DNA of 64,000 nt from Bombardia bombarda (taxonomy: Eukaryota; Ascomycota; Sordariomycetes; Sordariales; Lasiosphaeriaceae), in contig JAULSR010000001.1 of assembly GCA_030512295.1 (NCBI GenBank), positions 5,479,001 to 5,543,000 on the forward strand. Reading direction: 5' to 3'. The translations under genes were made by a program, and so were the position numbers. This document shows positions 10,353-21,427 of this stretch, piece after piece; within the stretch, counting starts at the first letter, position 1; every line of letters begins with the position of its first letter. A model generated the notes under the pieces. It saw only the letters and a program-made list of their open reading frames with translations. It ran no database searches and was not told where the DNA came from.

Positions 10353-12205
10353 ACAGAAGGCGACATTTACCATGATCGGTCATTTTTGCATATACCATAC
10401 ACCATATACCAGATACCAAGCATATATCATTTCTGCGCAGGCCGGCTGGCTGTGCTAAGATGTTCACATTATATTATTATGTTCACGAACACAAGAGATT
10501 AAACGGGGCGCTGGAACCATTGGATATACATTGGAAGCATGAGATCCGGTTAAGTGGTGGAACTGATTTGAGGCATTGCATTTGGATACATTCTCACTTT
10601 AACACATCCTCCCTACAATATCACAATTTTGATTATTTTTTAGCGAAGCTACCTGACCAGGCACGAGATGCAGTCCCACTCGACATTATGGCTTACGGTT
10701 CCATGCAGCCCTGGAAGAGCAGCACTGCGGCTCACGTTAGCTTGCATTTTCAGTGGGTGCAAAGAAAAATTTAGCGCGAAGCTGACAGACTGACTGATGC
10801 AATAGTTTTCACATCATTTCGCAAGCCTCGAAGTCGTCGTATGCGCCCTGGAGGCGCGCCCTTGTCGGCGACGCCCTTTGGCGCCCTTGACGAGCGGACA
10901 TGATCAGCCATACTGGACACCCCCAGAGACGATGGTCCGCCTCAGGTTATATATATCGAGGGTTGACTGACGACGGATATACCGAGACGCCATTCGTCAC
11001 AGATATTCCATTGCGTTCCTTTCACGGTGAAAGTCGTTTACAGGGATGAGTCGAAGATCACTGGACGAGGCGACTATGTCTGGGGAAACACTTTCCTAGC
11101 GAGCTGCAGGTCACTCGCAGAGGCCCGTCTCCAGCGACCAACGCCCAGACGGGTGCGAGCCAGTGCATGTTCCCCTCGAGATTGGGTGAGAGATCTCAGA
11201 AAGGTACATACATGCCGCGACGCGGTCGGAAGTCGACAGGGGGTCTAAGTGCTTTCGCGTCCAATGGGAGCCGTCCAGCGTTACGAACGACAGGGGTGCT
11301 TGAATGTGGTCTGTCGATTCTATTGGCGGCCCCACACTCGCACCTTCCCTTGGACGCCTTTCGACGCGTTTGCTCCAGAGGAGCGTCCAATGGCCTTCGA
11401 GCTGGCCTCTGCCACCGAATCCCTGTCGTCGAGTCATCATCAAATCGTTTCACACAAGCTGCAGCTGCTAGCTGCCGATACCAGGTTACTCCACATTTGT
11501 CCGTCGTCGTCCATCCCATTCGTGAGCTCTGCCCAAGCTTCTTGATTAAGCCTACGCCCACTCCCCAGCACCACTGGCAGTGCCCAGTCCTCAGTTCTCA
11601 GGGCACCCCGCCTTGCACCGTGCCCTTTTCTCCCGACTTCCCACTTGACCGCAATCCGCAACCTGTACGAAGTAACCCGCAACTATCCCCATCGGAGCCA
11701 ATGCTTGCTATCTGCGCCTCACTTTTTTTTGTACTTGCTCAATTCACATCACCGAACACCGCCGTCTCCACCGCTGCCTTTGCGCCTGCTTCATGTCTGA
11801 TCCTGTGTGAATGCGCGCATCCAATATTTCTCCAGGCAGATATATAAAGTGTTGGTCCCCGACTTCATATCTATCCCCCCGCTTTCCTATCTCTCTCGCG
11901 TCGCATCTGGTCGCGCAAGCAACGGCTGCCTGAGGATGCCGAATTTGCAATATCGCAACTGCGATGCCTGCTCCCAGCCTATCGTGGAACTGACCATCCC
12001 CACAGAGCCATGTACTAGAGCCACAGGCCTCTGATTGCGACCCAGCTGGTCTGGTGCTGGGCCGCATTTGGGGATCTGTTTTCCCCTCGCCAATTCCCGC
12101 CATCTTTTTCTCCTCGTCGCGACGACTGAAACACCGTCGGGTGTCTGATCCCGCCCGACCTCGACGACTTCCAATCGCGCCAGGAAATGGTCCCCGAGGC
12201 TCTCG
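10353..12205. other. Intergenic 1.85 kb; probably 3' flank, promoter and long leader
   Basis: No gene is supported. An open 226-codon plus-strand frame (11167-11847) and overlapping minus-strand frames have random-looking composition. Pyrimidine-rich sequence from about 11.5 kb onward suggests promoter and 5' leader of the large gene starting at 12206. Confidence 0.5.
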
Positions 12206-15200
12206 ATGGCCGCGACTCCCTTCGACACCTCTAGCCCTCCCAGCTCTTTCGTCTTTGATATCTTCAATGATGGCCAAGCCATTCGCAATGCGCCCGCTCT
12301 CCCCGGCGGGCCTTGTAACTATACGGACCAAACATTACCACGCTGTGGTTGCCGCCGGTTTTGGAGCAGGTTATCGCTGGGTAATGGGCTCCAGAGCAAC
12401 ACAAACCTAGCCGAGATTTGCATGTGTTCCCACCATGCGTGCTTCCACGAGGATGTTTTGTCCGGACAGTCGCAGCAACCGCCCTTACTCCTAGGAAATG
12501 TCATGGGACAGGAAAACCAGAAGCCAAGGACAAACCGGGAGCCACTGAGTCCAGTCCAGGATCTTGCGTCTTTTCATATGCCCTCTTCCATTGTCGGCTC
12601 GTCTCTGGATTTCAACGTGCTGAACTTTCAGTCCTCTATACCCAATCACCACCAAGAGGCTGCCAACCCACTGAACATTGAGGATCCCCATCTCAGACCG
12701 GAGAGCCCAATGCCCGATACGCTCAATAGTTGGGAGCACCTCATCCAGTCCCAGCCTGGAGGTCATTCCAGCTCGCTTCCGCCTATTCCGCCCCAATGTT
12801 TGATGCCGTCATCCCAACCGCCGTCGACAGCTTGCTCCAGCCAAGCCAGGTATCTCAGGCCCTTCGCCGGGAAGGGTCTGCATACTTTGAGTGGGGGATC
12901 CGCACTCAGAAACGAAGCGTCTGACGCGGAACAAGAAGCCGGGAATGGAAGTCAGGGCGCGATTGCTCTGCACAAGCCTGCCCGGGAAGGACATGCTTCC
13001 GCGGATGATGTTTCCAGGACCACACGAGATGTCACTCCCAGGCCAGGACAGTTCCGGGACTCTTCGTCGAGAGGGACGAAAGGTGACACATTGGAGACAT
13101 TATCGAGCGCTGTCAAGGGCTTTGAACAGCGGATAGACAGGCTTGAGAACACTTCATTCTCCGTAGCCGGCCATGAGGATTGTCACGACAAGCACGAGCA
13201 CACCGATCTCCGCGTCACCGAGCTCGAGTCCCGGGTAGAGGAGGTGGAGAAGATTCTTAATGACAACAGCAGCATAGGCAGCAGTCGACGCACTGTCCGA
13301 CCTGATGGTGCCGATGACGCCACGGCCAGCGTGATTTCCGTCGCAACCAACAGCACGGCTCTCGCTTCAAATCGTGTCGAGATGTACAGTCAGATCCAGG
13401 CGCTACAGGCGCAGGTCAGCCAGCTGCAAGCAGCGTCTTTGCCATCATACACCAAGCCCTGGGAGCTTGAGGTGGTGTTCCTGCCATTTTCTCTCAAAGG
13501 TCTCTGGATGGAGGCGCGCGATTTTCCAAGCCAGCGGCAGTCGACAGGCACCACCGGTGAAGAGTGGACGCAGATGCCCAACACAGTCAGTAGGGCAACA
13601 CCTGATCCACAATCACCCAAGTTCGCAGAATGGGCAGGGCAGTCACACGAGTCGAACTGGCTACTTCCAAGGGCTTTTGCTTCTGGCCGCGTTATCGACC
13701 AGAGGTTGAAAAGTCGGGGGTTGATAAAGAATGTTCTTGTTAGGGGGCCGGATGCTAGAAGTATCCAGCTCGCTGTTCACAATGCATTTGGGGATATCTT
13801 TCGCATCTCATCGAGCCCTAGCGCCAGATCAGGATACCCTCCAAGCTCTCCTCTGGCTGAGTTTCTCGGGTTGCGGCAATCTTGGGTCCCACTACGTAAG
13901 ATTCACAAAGACTCGCGCCTTCGGTTCCTCGCTCCGGCAGAGATGACAACGCCCGCCTTATGGGACTTTACATTCCTTGTATCCAGTGTCGTTATGAAAG
14001 CCACTGGAATACATCGTCTCTATGTCACACAACCGGAGGCTTATTTACAGGACCAGCCTGTAGCTTATCACGCATATGAGGCGGGGTGGACTTGGCAGAA
14101 ACTGCGCGAGCTTACGAGGGTATATCCGGACTCTCAGAGCAGTTCCGGCGATATTCCCGAAGCGGATGCAATGGAAGAATGCTGGGGGTGGAATGATCGC
14201 CTCGACGATCCACCGAGCGTGAATACCTCAGCCTTGAGCCTCCGCCAGGTTCACCAGCAGCAACCATTCAGACGTTCGTCGAGTTCGCTGTCACAACAAT
14301 TTTACACTGGGATCGAATCACCCAGTCTATCCAATAACCACGCCATGATACGGGCACCATCACCACTTATCCAGAGAGAGCGCAGAAGTTCTCGGTCGCC
14401 TTTTATTCGTAACGCCTCGCTCCCACCAGTAGCTCCCATCACAGCATCACCGTCCCAGTCTCGCCGACGACTGGCATCACATAATCTCACCATCACTCCT
14501 TACGAGCGCCGATCTTCGCCGTTTGTCCCCCGGCCCAGTCCACGCTACCAAACCCATGCCGCAGCAATCACTCCCATAACTACATCTTCCGCCTTCACAA
14601 AGCGTCGCCTCAATACTCGGTCACCCAGTGTTAACCCGCGCAACACCCCTCACTGGAGCCGTGCCACCATGAGCCGGTCGCCTTCGCTGGCACCTTATGG
14701 TGGGCAGCAGCCACACCAGGAACGGCGTACCACTCCATTCTATTATGCCACGCCTCACAGCGACGCGATCCCTGAACCGCATGGATACAACCGCGCAGGT
14801 AGTCGCGGGCCTATCATTCTACCTCCCACGAATGGGTATGATCCAGACGACGACGAGGATATGGATGACGACTTTGGAGACGATGGCGGCTCATCGACGG
14901 ATCCGTATGATAGCCAGATGACAAATGACGTGCATGATAATGCTGCTGGGAGTAGGCCATCAGGCGCACAGCATAATGCATCGTATGGCCTGGATACAGA
15001 CCCCGATGATGCCGACTTCGACATTGACGTCTATGAAGACGGCGAAGAAGACGAGCTTGACGGGATCGATACCGATGCGGGGAATGATGTCGGGAGCGCG
15101 TGGCACGGGTTCGGGCAGGGCCAGCCTGTCAACTATGACTCGCAGAACCCGCGGCCCGAAGACATTCCCTGGGCTGGGATCGAGGACCATATGTCCGATG

Positions 15201-15538
15201 GCGAGAATGTGGACCCCGAGTCGCAGGAGTTGTCGCAGTCGCAGGGAATTGCGATACATGAGGATGCGGATGCCCTTAATGATGGGGATATAGACATCAC
15301 TGATCGCGGGGAGGAGGGAGGAGATGATGACGAGGTGAGGAGCGCGGTCTCGAGTCAGCCGCCTAGCGAGTATTCGAGTAAGCCTAGTGCTTGGCCTCTT
15401 GGTGCTGCTTTGGCTGCCAATAGAGTGGAGGGTCAGCAGCAGCAGGTTGTGCCGAGGAATGACGGCGGTGTAAGTGGAGTGGGCTTTCAGATTCATGAAG
15501 ATGATGGCATGGCTGATGAGCATGCGCGGTGGACATAA
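12206..15538 (+). CDS. Large protein of unknown function with Cys/His-rich N-terminus and acidic tail (1110 residues)
   Basis: A single uninterrupted frame of 1110 codons. Residues 37-81 hold a cluster of possible metal ligands: C37, C47, C49, then ICMCSHHACFHED with C72, C74, H76, H77, C79 and H81. Residues about 298-352 form a coiled coil (GFEQRIDRLEN; ELESRVEEVEKIL). Residues about 415-665 are the most globular part, rich in Trp and other hydrophobics (WELEVVFLPFSLKGLWMEAR; WLLPRAFASGRVIDQRLKSR; WTWQKLRELTRVYPDS; CWGWNDRL). Residues about 700-870 are Ser/Arg/Pro-rich with many RSPS/RRSS motifs, suggesting phosphorylation. Residues about 875-1085 are very acidic. I do not recognise the family. 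The coiled coil, basic SR-like stretch and acidic tail would suit a nuclear scaffold or chromatin protein, which is inference only. Upstream exons cannot be excluded. Confidence 0.78.
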   Translation: MAATPFDTSSPPSSFVFDIFNDGQAIRNAPALPGGPCNYTDQTLPRCGCRRFWSRLSLGNGLQSNTNLAEICMCSHHACFHEDVLSGQSQQPPLLLGNVMGQENQKPRTNREPLSPVQDLASFHMPSSIVGSSLDFNVLNFQSSIPNHHQEAANPLNIEDPHLRPESPMPDTLNSWEHLIQSQPGGHSSSLPPIPPQCLMPSSQPPSTACSSQARYLRPFAGKGLHTLSGGSALRNEASDAEQEAGNGSQGAIALHKPAREGHASADDVSRTTRDVTPRPGQFRDSSSRGTKGDTLETLSSAVKGFEQRIDRLENTSFSVAGHEDCHDKHEHTDLRVTELESRVEEVEKILNDNSSIGSSRRTVRPDGADDATASVISVATNSTALASNRVEMYSQIQALQAQVSQLQAASLPSYTKPWELEVVFLPFSLKGLWMEARDFPSQRQSTGTTGEEWTQMPNTVSRATPDPQSPKFAEWAGQSHESNWLLPRAFASGRVIDQRLKSRGLIKNVLVRGPDARSIQLAVHNAFGDIFRISSSPSARSGYPPSSPLAEFLGLRQSWVPLRKIHKDSRLRFLAPAEMTTPALWDFTFLVSSVVMKATGIHRLYVTQPEAYLQDQPVAYHAYEAGWTWQKLRELTRVYPDSQSSSGDIPEADAMEECWGWNDRLDDPPSVNTSALSLRQVHQQQPFRRSSSSLSQQFYTGIESPSLSNNHAMIRAPSPLIQRERRSSRSPFIRNASLPPVAPITASPSQSRRRLASHNLTITPYERRSSPFVPRPSPRYQTHAAAITPITTSSAFTKRRLNTRSPSVNPRNTPHWSRATMSRSPSLAPYGGQQPHQERRTTPFYYATPHSDAIPEPHGYNRAGSRGPIILPPTNGYDPDDDEDMDDDFGDDGGSSTDPYDSQMTNDVHDNAAGSRPSGAQHNASYGLDTDPDDADFDIDVYEDGEEDELDGIDTDAGNDVGSAWHGFGQGQPVNYDSQNPRPEDIPWAGIEDHMSDGENVDPESQELSQSQGIAIHEDADALNDGDIDITDRGEEGGDDDEVRSAVSSQPPSEYSSKPSAWPLGAALAANRVEGQQQQVVPRNDGGVSGVGFQIHEDDGMADEHARWT

Positions 15539-16591
15539 GACAAGTAAATGCTTTTCTTCGAAGAGGTGGTATCTGTTGAATTTCCTTTTTTTATATACTG
15601 GGTTTCCCTTTTTTTTGTTTGTATAGAGCGATCATGTCTTTTTGGACTGGACGGCGTAGTTGATCATTAGGTCATGGTGTTTTTTTTTATAATTATGACT
15701 GAAGATGTCATGTCTACTGCTTCTGCTACTGCTACTGATTTTTCTTATTTCACGATCTAGCTAGCTACTTGTTTGTCTTCATTTGCATAGCCATGTACCC
15801 AAGCATATATGCATCGATATACATACATGTATGAACAATGCAGATAGAGGCATGTGGTCAGTCGGCAGGGGAGGCAGAAAGTGAACTCATGTACGTGTTT
15901 ACGTGGGGTGGCTGAGTGGGTGGCTGGCGTTTCGTTCCTGTTTTCCTGTTCCCTTTGGATACAACTAGTTATTATCTATGGGGACGAGCTTCCAAGCCGG
16001 CGTTGCATGGTGCGATACACCTCTATCAGGCGTTTTAAGGCATTATATGATCTTTGTGGGTTGGCGGGTTGGTTGATTCGGTTGGTTTGGTGGATGTAGG
16101 CTGAGTAGGCTGGGCTGGGCTGGGATAGATATAGCACATATAGCTGACCAGTTGGGATGAATCTTCACTATTTATTTATGTTGCTTTCTATGTTGACTGC
16201 CTGTGTGATTGGTGGTAAAGATGATGCTTCAGTGTACTTATTGCCCGAATGGTCCAGGAGAGAAGACATCATCTCAAAAGCAAAAGCAGGCAGTCGTAAG
16301 TAAGTAGCACCAATCAACTACCGACCTCAGCTCAGTATGTACTGATGTGAGAAAGTGGGCAAAGGTAAGAGATGAGAGAACTCCACGTGTAAATGCATGA
16401 AATCGTCTTGATGTACCAGCTAAGATGCGATTATGGCTCTCGCTCTCCGCCTAAGGTGAAGGATAATGACGATGGATATATCCCATTTTATCTCCCGAGG
16501 AACGCCAGTTGCTGCAGTAAAACGCCCATAAATGCATGTGTCTCATCTGATCCCGTCTCGCCTCATATATATTCTACTGTGGCAAATTGTC
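15539..16591. other. Intergenic region between convergent genes
   Basis: This holds the 3' ends of the 1110-residue gene (plus) and dim1 (minus). The first 250 bases are T-rich with repeated TTTTTT runs and TATAT steps, suiting a fungal 3' untranslated region and poly(A) signals. No gene is supported. Confidence 0.55.
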
Positions 16592-18498
16592 TCATGAGAA
16601 ATGAATTCCCTCCTCGTGGAAAGCTATTTAATTCTGGAATCAGCGACTGGTCTACTTTAAAAGAGAAAAGAATCAGGAAGAATCACATACCAAGAAGCAA
16701 TTTGAGGAAATCAGTCTGATCGCACTGCCTGGATCGCTTGTCGGCCAGGTCTGTCTCGGTGAGGACCTTGTTGACCTTTGCCTTGACGATGAGGGCGACA
16801 TGCGACTTGGGGTTCCTGCTGGGCGTCTTGAAGTCCTTATCGACGGCGCCGAGCTCCTTGAAGAAGACAGGCATGTCCTCGTCCTCGTCGTCGAGACCGT
16901 CCCACTCCTCTCCGGCGGCGGCGGCGTCATCGTCGTTGTCGCCGTCAACATCCATATCGACATCCATGGAGTCTGTGGTGGCATCGGCGGCAGCGGTCTC
17001 AACGATACTCTCGTCGATGGGGATGTTGTTAAGGGAGCAGTAAACCTTATAATTCTATGATAGAGGTGAGTATTTTTGATCGTCGATAATGGAGATCAAA
17101 AGGGGACTAACCCTTTCGCACATGGACATGACTTCTTTTGGAGAAAATGAAGCGCGGAGTGTCTTGTTCTTTCGGTTAAAGGCGATACGCAAAAGGCCGT
17201 CGAATTCCTAATCAGACAGTCGATTAGTAACTGGGCAAGAAGGATGATTCCTGTGTTATTTATTGGGGATACGTACCTCGAAGGCGATATTTGGTCGTGC
17301 AGAACCAGTCTAAAGACAATCGATCAGTATCTACGCAAGCACCGTGGAAGTGGAGCTCATACCAGAGGTTCTATCCTGACGACTTGAAAGAGAGTTAGTT
17401 AAGAACCATAGACTAAGGATTTGTTTGGGCAACTCACCATCACTCTCTACTTTTGGTGGCGGCTTGAAATTTTGCTTTCCGACTTTCTAAACAAGGGTGT
17501 GTTAATAGCAAAAACGCTAGAGAGAGATGTCTCACGTACCATAATATGTTTACATGTGGCCCAAAAGTTCACATTTACACTCAGTCTCGAGTAGAGCACA
17601 TCGCCTATGCCTTGTTAGTTGTGATCCCAACCATGTTTGACACATAAACTCCGTACCAGGCTTGGCAACTAGTCTCTTAGCAAATTCTCGTTGGAACTTT
17701 GAAAGAGATGAAGTCAGTCAAAATGATAAAGAGGTAGTCAAGTGGACGATTTAGGGGCAGCTTACCATGAGTACTGCGACACGGGGCGGGTTCGGCATGG
17801 CCAGCATCTTGAAGATCAAAGGACTGGAAATCTGATAGGGAGTGTTGGAGATCAAGGCGTCGCAGGGCGGCAGTTCGGGCATCTTGATCACGTCTCCCAG
17901 GATAACCTCGAGCTTCTTCGCTAGAGGCGTACCTTGGACTCGCTTGGTGACCTCTGTGGGAATTTTAGCAGGAATTCCCCCTTTTATGTGACGAATCTCG
18001 ACTCCACTGACCTGCACCCATTCTAGGATCGAGTTCGACTGTTGAACGGGAGGACTCGGTCAGTCTCCATCTGGTATTACTGCATGATTCGAAGTTCCAT
18101 ACCAGCTATCACCTTCTTCGCCTTCTCGAGACATCTCACGGTAACTATTCAATATCATGATCAGAAAATGTACCAAAATTGAGCTGTGCAGGGGGGTGGA
18201 AGCTCACTGTTGCCCGTTCCCGGACCGACTTCGAGGACTACATCGGTAGGTTTGAGGAAGGCCTTCTCGACAATGGCATCACTACCAGTTTCCCGTCGCG
18301 TCAGCAGGTGCGCGAGGCAGAAAATGGTGTCGCCCTATCTTGTCAAGCTAACCTGATGCCGGGGTTTTTGAGGATATGCTGGCCATAGTCCTTGTCGAAT
18401 TTGAAGATGTTTGTGTTGTTGGCTGCTTTGGCCGCTGGTTTCCGATCGTAGGGGCCACTGCTGGCGCCTCCCCGCTTGGGAGTCTGGGCCTTACCCAT
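16592..18498 (-). CDS. dim1: 18S rRNA dimethyladenosine transferase Dim1
   Basis: Reconstructed from 13 exons: 18353-18498, 18208-18281, 18103-18144, 18012-18038, 17766-17953, 17657-17696, 17540-17604, 17438-17486, 17363-17382, 17277-17309, 17112-17207, 16691-17054, 16592-16623. All phases match, giving 391 residues. Introns are only 52-71 nt. The protein reads MGKAQTPKRGG, then FKFDKDYGQHILKNPGI, the SAM motif EVGPGTGN (66-73), acidic ELDPRMGAE, LGDVIKM, the catalytic SNTPYQISSP (NTPY 133-136) and the Dim1 ending FLKLLLAFHEEGIHFS. The enzyme dimethylates two adjacent adenosines near the 3' end of 18S rRNA and is needed for pre-rRNA cleavage in the nucleolus. Relative to yeast there is an acidic insert of about 35 residues (DSMDVDMDVDGD, EEWDGLDDEDED) before the C-terminal domain. 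The terminal 32-nt exon is easy to miss, because the preceding frame otherwise stops two codons into the intron. Confidence 0.95.
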
Positions 18499-19445
18499 TG
18501 TATACCCGACTAGAATTTCGCGCGGATATCTATCGAAGAGATTCGGGATCGGGGCGAGACACAGCGATTTTTGTTCGTTTTTCTTTTTTTTTGAAGTCGG
18601 TCTCGATCTGAACCACGGAGCAGCTACGCGACAGCTTCACGAACAGGGGATTGGCCCCAATATTTTTTGTCGTCCAAAGGGCAGAAAAAAAGTGACCCCG
18701 CCTGGATGTGTGATAAGATAAGCGGCGCAAGCCACACCGCCTACCAAGTCGCACCAGCGATCAACCCTGGCCCAGAGCATTGGATCAGCCAACAACCCCG
18801 CCAAAGGCAGGTGGGCAGTGGAGTACATCGCCATAACTTGTGACACATGGGACAGAAGCGGTGGAAAAGTCGCACATGCACCCATCCTGTGAATGCGAAC
18901 TGGTATCGTGTTGACTTTGACTTACACAGTCTTTGAAACTTCTTTAATTTTATTTCAACTAAGACAAAGTAGGGGATATGATTGGTTTTGTCGATGAAGG
19001 GTCGCATATGTCCGTATTCAGTACAAATGAGCCCTGATTCTGCCTTACCCAGGGTTGTTTTAATCAACTGACGTAATTAGCCGCGTTAGCTTTTGCGGCG
19101 ATGCTGGTTCGAGGAAGCGTCAACCCGACCAATGCGGTATGTACTATGTATAGGAATGCGAGGCGGGCCTTTCCGCGTAAAGAAAGTTGGATGATCGTAG
19201 CATTGACGCCTGGCACTCGTGATCCATCCCAACTCATTCAGCTGCTAACCTTGTGGCATTCGCCATCCAGTACGTGAGTGCCGGAGGCTGAGTAACCAAA
19301 ATCACATACCTACCTATTATTCATCACCACCACAAACATCAAACCTTTCGGTCATCCCATTCAGACTGTTTTATAACATTAAGCTGCGACTGGCGACACA
19401 CGATACCCAACAAAGGGGCCACCAGCCTCTATCCATCCAGCCACC
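18499..19445. other. Intergenic region between divergent dim1 and arrestin genes
   Basis: This 947-bp segment lies between two start codons on opposite strands and should contain both promoters and leaders. A TTTTTCTTTTTTTTTGAAG run lies close to the dim1 start. A CCACCACAAACATCAAACC-type leader precedes the arrestin start. No gene is supported. Confidence 0.5.
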
Positions 19446-21427
19446 ATGTCGATACGAATAGCACTAGATAATGCCCCCGAATTCTTCACCAACTTGGACA
19501 TCATCCGGGGCCAGGTCGTGCTCTCGCTGGGCCGCCATGAGACTATCAGCGTCATCTCAGTCAAGCTCGAGGGTGAGTCTAGGACCGCCCTCGGCATCCC
19601 TACCGAAAACACAAACAAAGGCGTCCCTATGTTGATGCCCGGTGGCCATCTGGGCAGGGCCTCCAACGTCATCCAGGAGAACCACAAGGTCCTTTACAAG
19701 GTCGCCCAGGTCTTTCCTCCCGAGGGCGCCGCTCCCTTGCCCGCCCCTGTCGTCCTCGCCCCGGGGCTGCACCGCTTCAACTTCAACTTCAAGTTCCCCT
19801 TCAACAACCTATGCAGCAATCCAGCCGCCATGGCGAGAATTGGGGGCCTCGCTTCCTCGGCTGGAGGACTCTTTGGTCTGGGCGGCGTCCGTGTCATGGA
19901 CGGTATGAGGCAAAACATGTATGAACATGTCACCAAGACTCTACCCCCGAGTTTCACCGGATTTCCTGGGGAGGCCGAGATCCGGTATTATGTCAAAGTC
20001 ACTATCCAGCGGCCTGGCCTGTTCAAGGAGAACTGGAGATATGAGATAGGTCTCAAGTTCCTGCCCATCGAGCCGCCCAGGCCCATCAGGTCCAACCAAG
20101 AAGCATATGCCAGAAGGCCATATGCCTTTCAGCCACGGACCCCGACTTCCAAAGTTCCGACTAAGAAGCGATCGTCTTTCTTTGGCGGTCGGCATTCCAG
20201 CAATACACACCTGCCATCTGGCGGTGACCCAAACTCCCCCATGACTCCTATCGTGGATGGGAAACTCGGCGTACCAGGGCCTCAGCCCACTCCTACGGTA
20301 GAGCTCCCTCCTACCATCGAAATGTCTGCTCGTCTTCCGCATCCCCCCATTCTCACCTGCAATCAGCCGGTCCCTCTACGTCTCATCGCCAAGAATACCG
20401 CGGCTACCAATGCAGAAGTCTACCTTATCGCATTCCAAATAGACCTGGTTGGAAAGACACATGTCAGGTGTCAGGACTTAATCAATACCGAACTTACCAA
20501 ATGGGTAATTGTGTCTCGCATGGGGCTCTCAATCCCAGTATCAAAACCTGGCGACCCCGTGGGGACCGAGGTTGTCGTGCCAAATAATCTCTGGAACACT
20601 ACGCCGCTACCCAACACTGTGATGCCCAGTTTCATCGCATGCAATCTCAGGTGGGTGACCTTTTCTCGTTTTACAGCTAAAAGGGGTTATTTATTCTAAA
20701 CCCCTATTTTTCTTACCCCTTTTCCCATTATCCAGAGTGGCACCAACTGGACTCTACCCCTTTTGTCTTGTAACACGCAACCCAAACTCCAGAGAAACAA
20801 CAAAAAAGCTAACCTCTCTAAACCTCACACAGCCGCGAATACCAACTCGAAATAAAAGTCGGCCTCGCCTGGGGCAAGCCCACCGGCCCCACCACCTCAC
20901 ACTCCTCCTTCTTCCCCGGCGGCGGCGGCAAAGGCAAAAGCAAGCAGCTCGACCTCTCGACCATCCCCCAGGAGATCCACCTTCCCCTGCACTTCTCCTC
21001 CCTAGAAGTCTACTCTGGCCTATCCCCACCCCCCGAGCTCGTCGAGGCCATGCAGCAGCGCCAGGGCAGGAGACCAACAACCACCACCACCACCACCGCA
21101 GCCGCACAAAGACCAGCAGCAGCAGCACAACAGCAACGACCGCCCCGTCTACCGCCGCGCGTACCACAGCAACAACAACAACAACAACAACAAGATAGCG
21201 AGCCGCCAGCCGACGCGCTCTACCCCCCGCAACTAAGACCGGGCGAAGGCGCGCCGGCAGGCCAGGAAGCGCCGCCGTACGAGGACGCCCCGCCGAGCTA
21301 CGACGAGGCAATGGCGGAGGAGATGACGGGCCCCGCGGTGCCGCATGCCGCGAGGCCGGCCTACAGCGGCGTCACGAATGAGAACGAGCCGAGTACGATA
21401 CCGGCGGGGGAGAAGGGGAGGGGGTGA
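19446..21427 (+). CDS. Alpha-arrestin (ART-family ubiquitin-ligase adaptor)
   Basis: Two exons: 19446-20650 and 20833-21427, joined across a 182-nt intron (GTGGGT donor, GCTAACC branch, CACACAG acceptor), giving 599 residues. The start is an ATG in ideal context (CCACCATGTCG). The N-terminal arrestin fold begins IRIALDNAPEFFTNLDIIRG, then GQVVLSLG and ISVISVKLEG. The middle carries GLHRFNFNFKFPFNN and YYVKVTIQRPG, and the arrestin C-domain lies around 300-470 (LTCNQPVPLRLIAKN). The tail has Gln/Thr/Pro-rich low complexity, then APPY and a PPSY (about 555-558), the PPxY type that recruits Rsp5/NEDD4 WW domains. Known members send plasma-membrane transporters for ubiquitination and endocytosis. 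The cargo of this one cannot be told from sequence. Confidence 0.9.

Noticed and set aside
11167..11847. 226-codon plus-strand open frame upstream of the 1110-residue gene
   Set aside because: It lies in a probable promoter and leader, has no protein-like pattern, and several other frames are also open there.
20754..21311. 185-codon minus-strand open frame rich in Arg, Val and Trp
   Set aside because: It is antisense to the arrestin intron and its Thr/Gln repeat exon.
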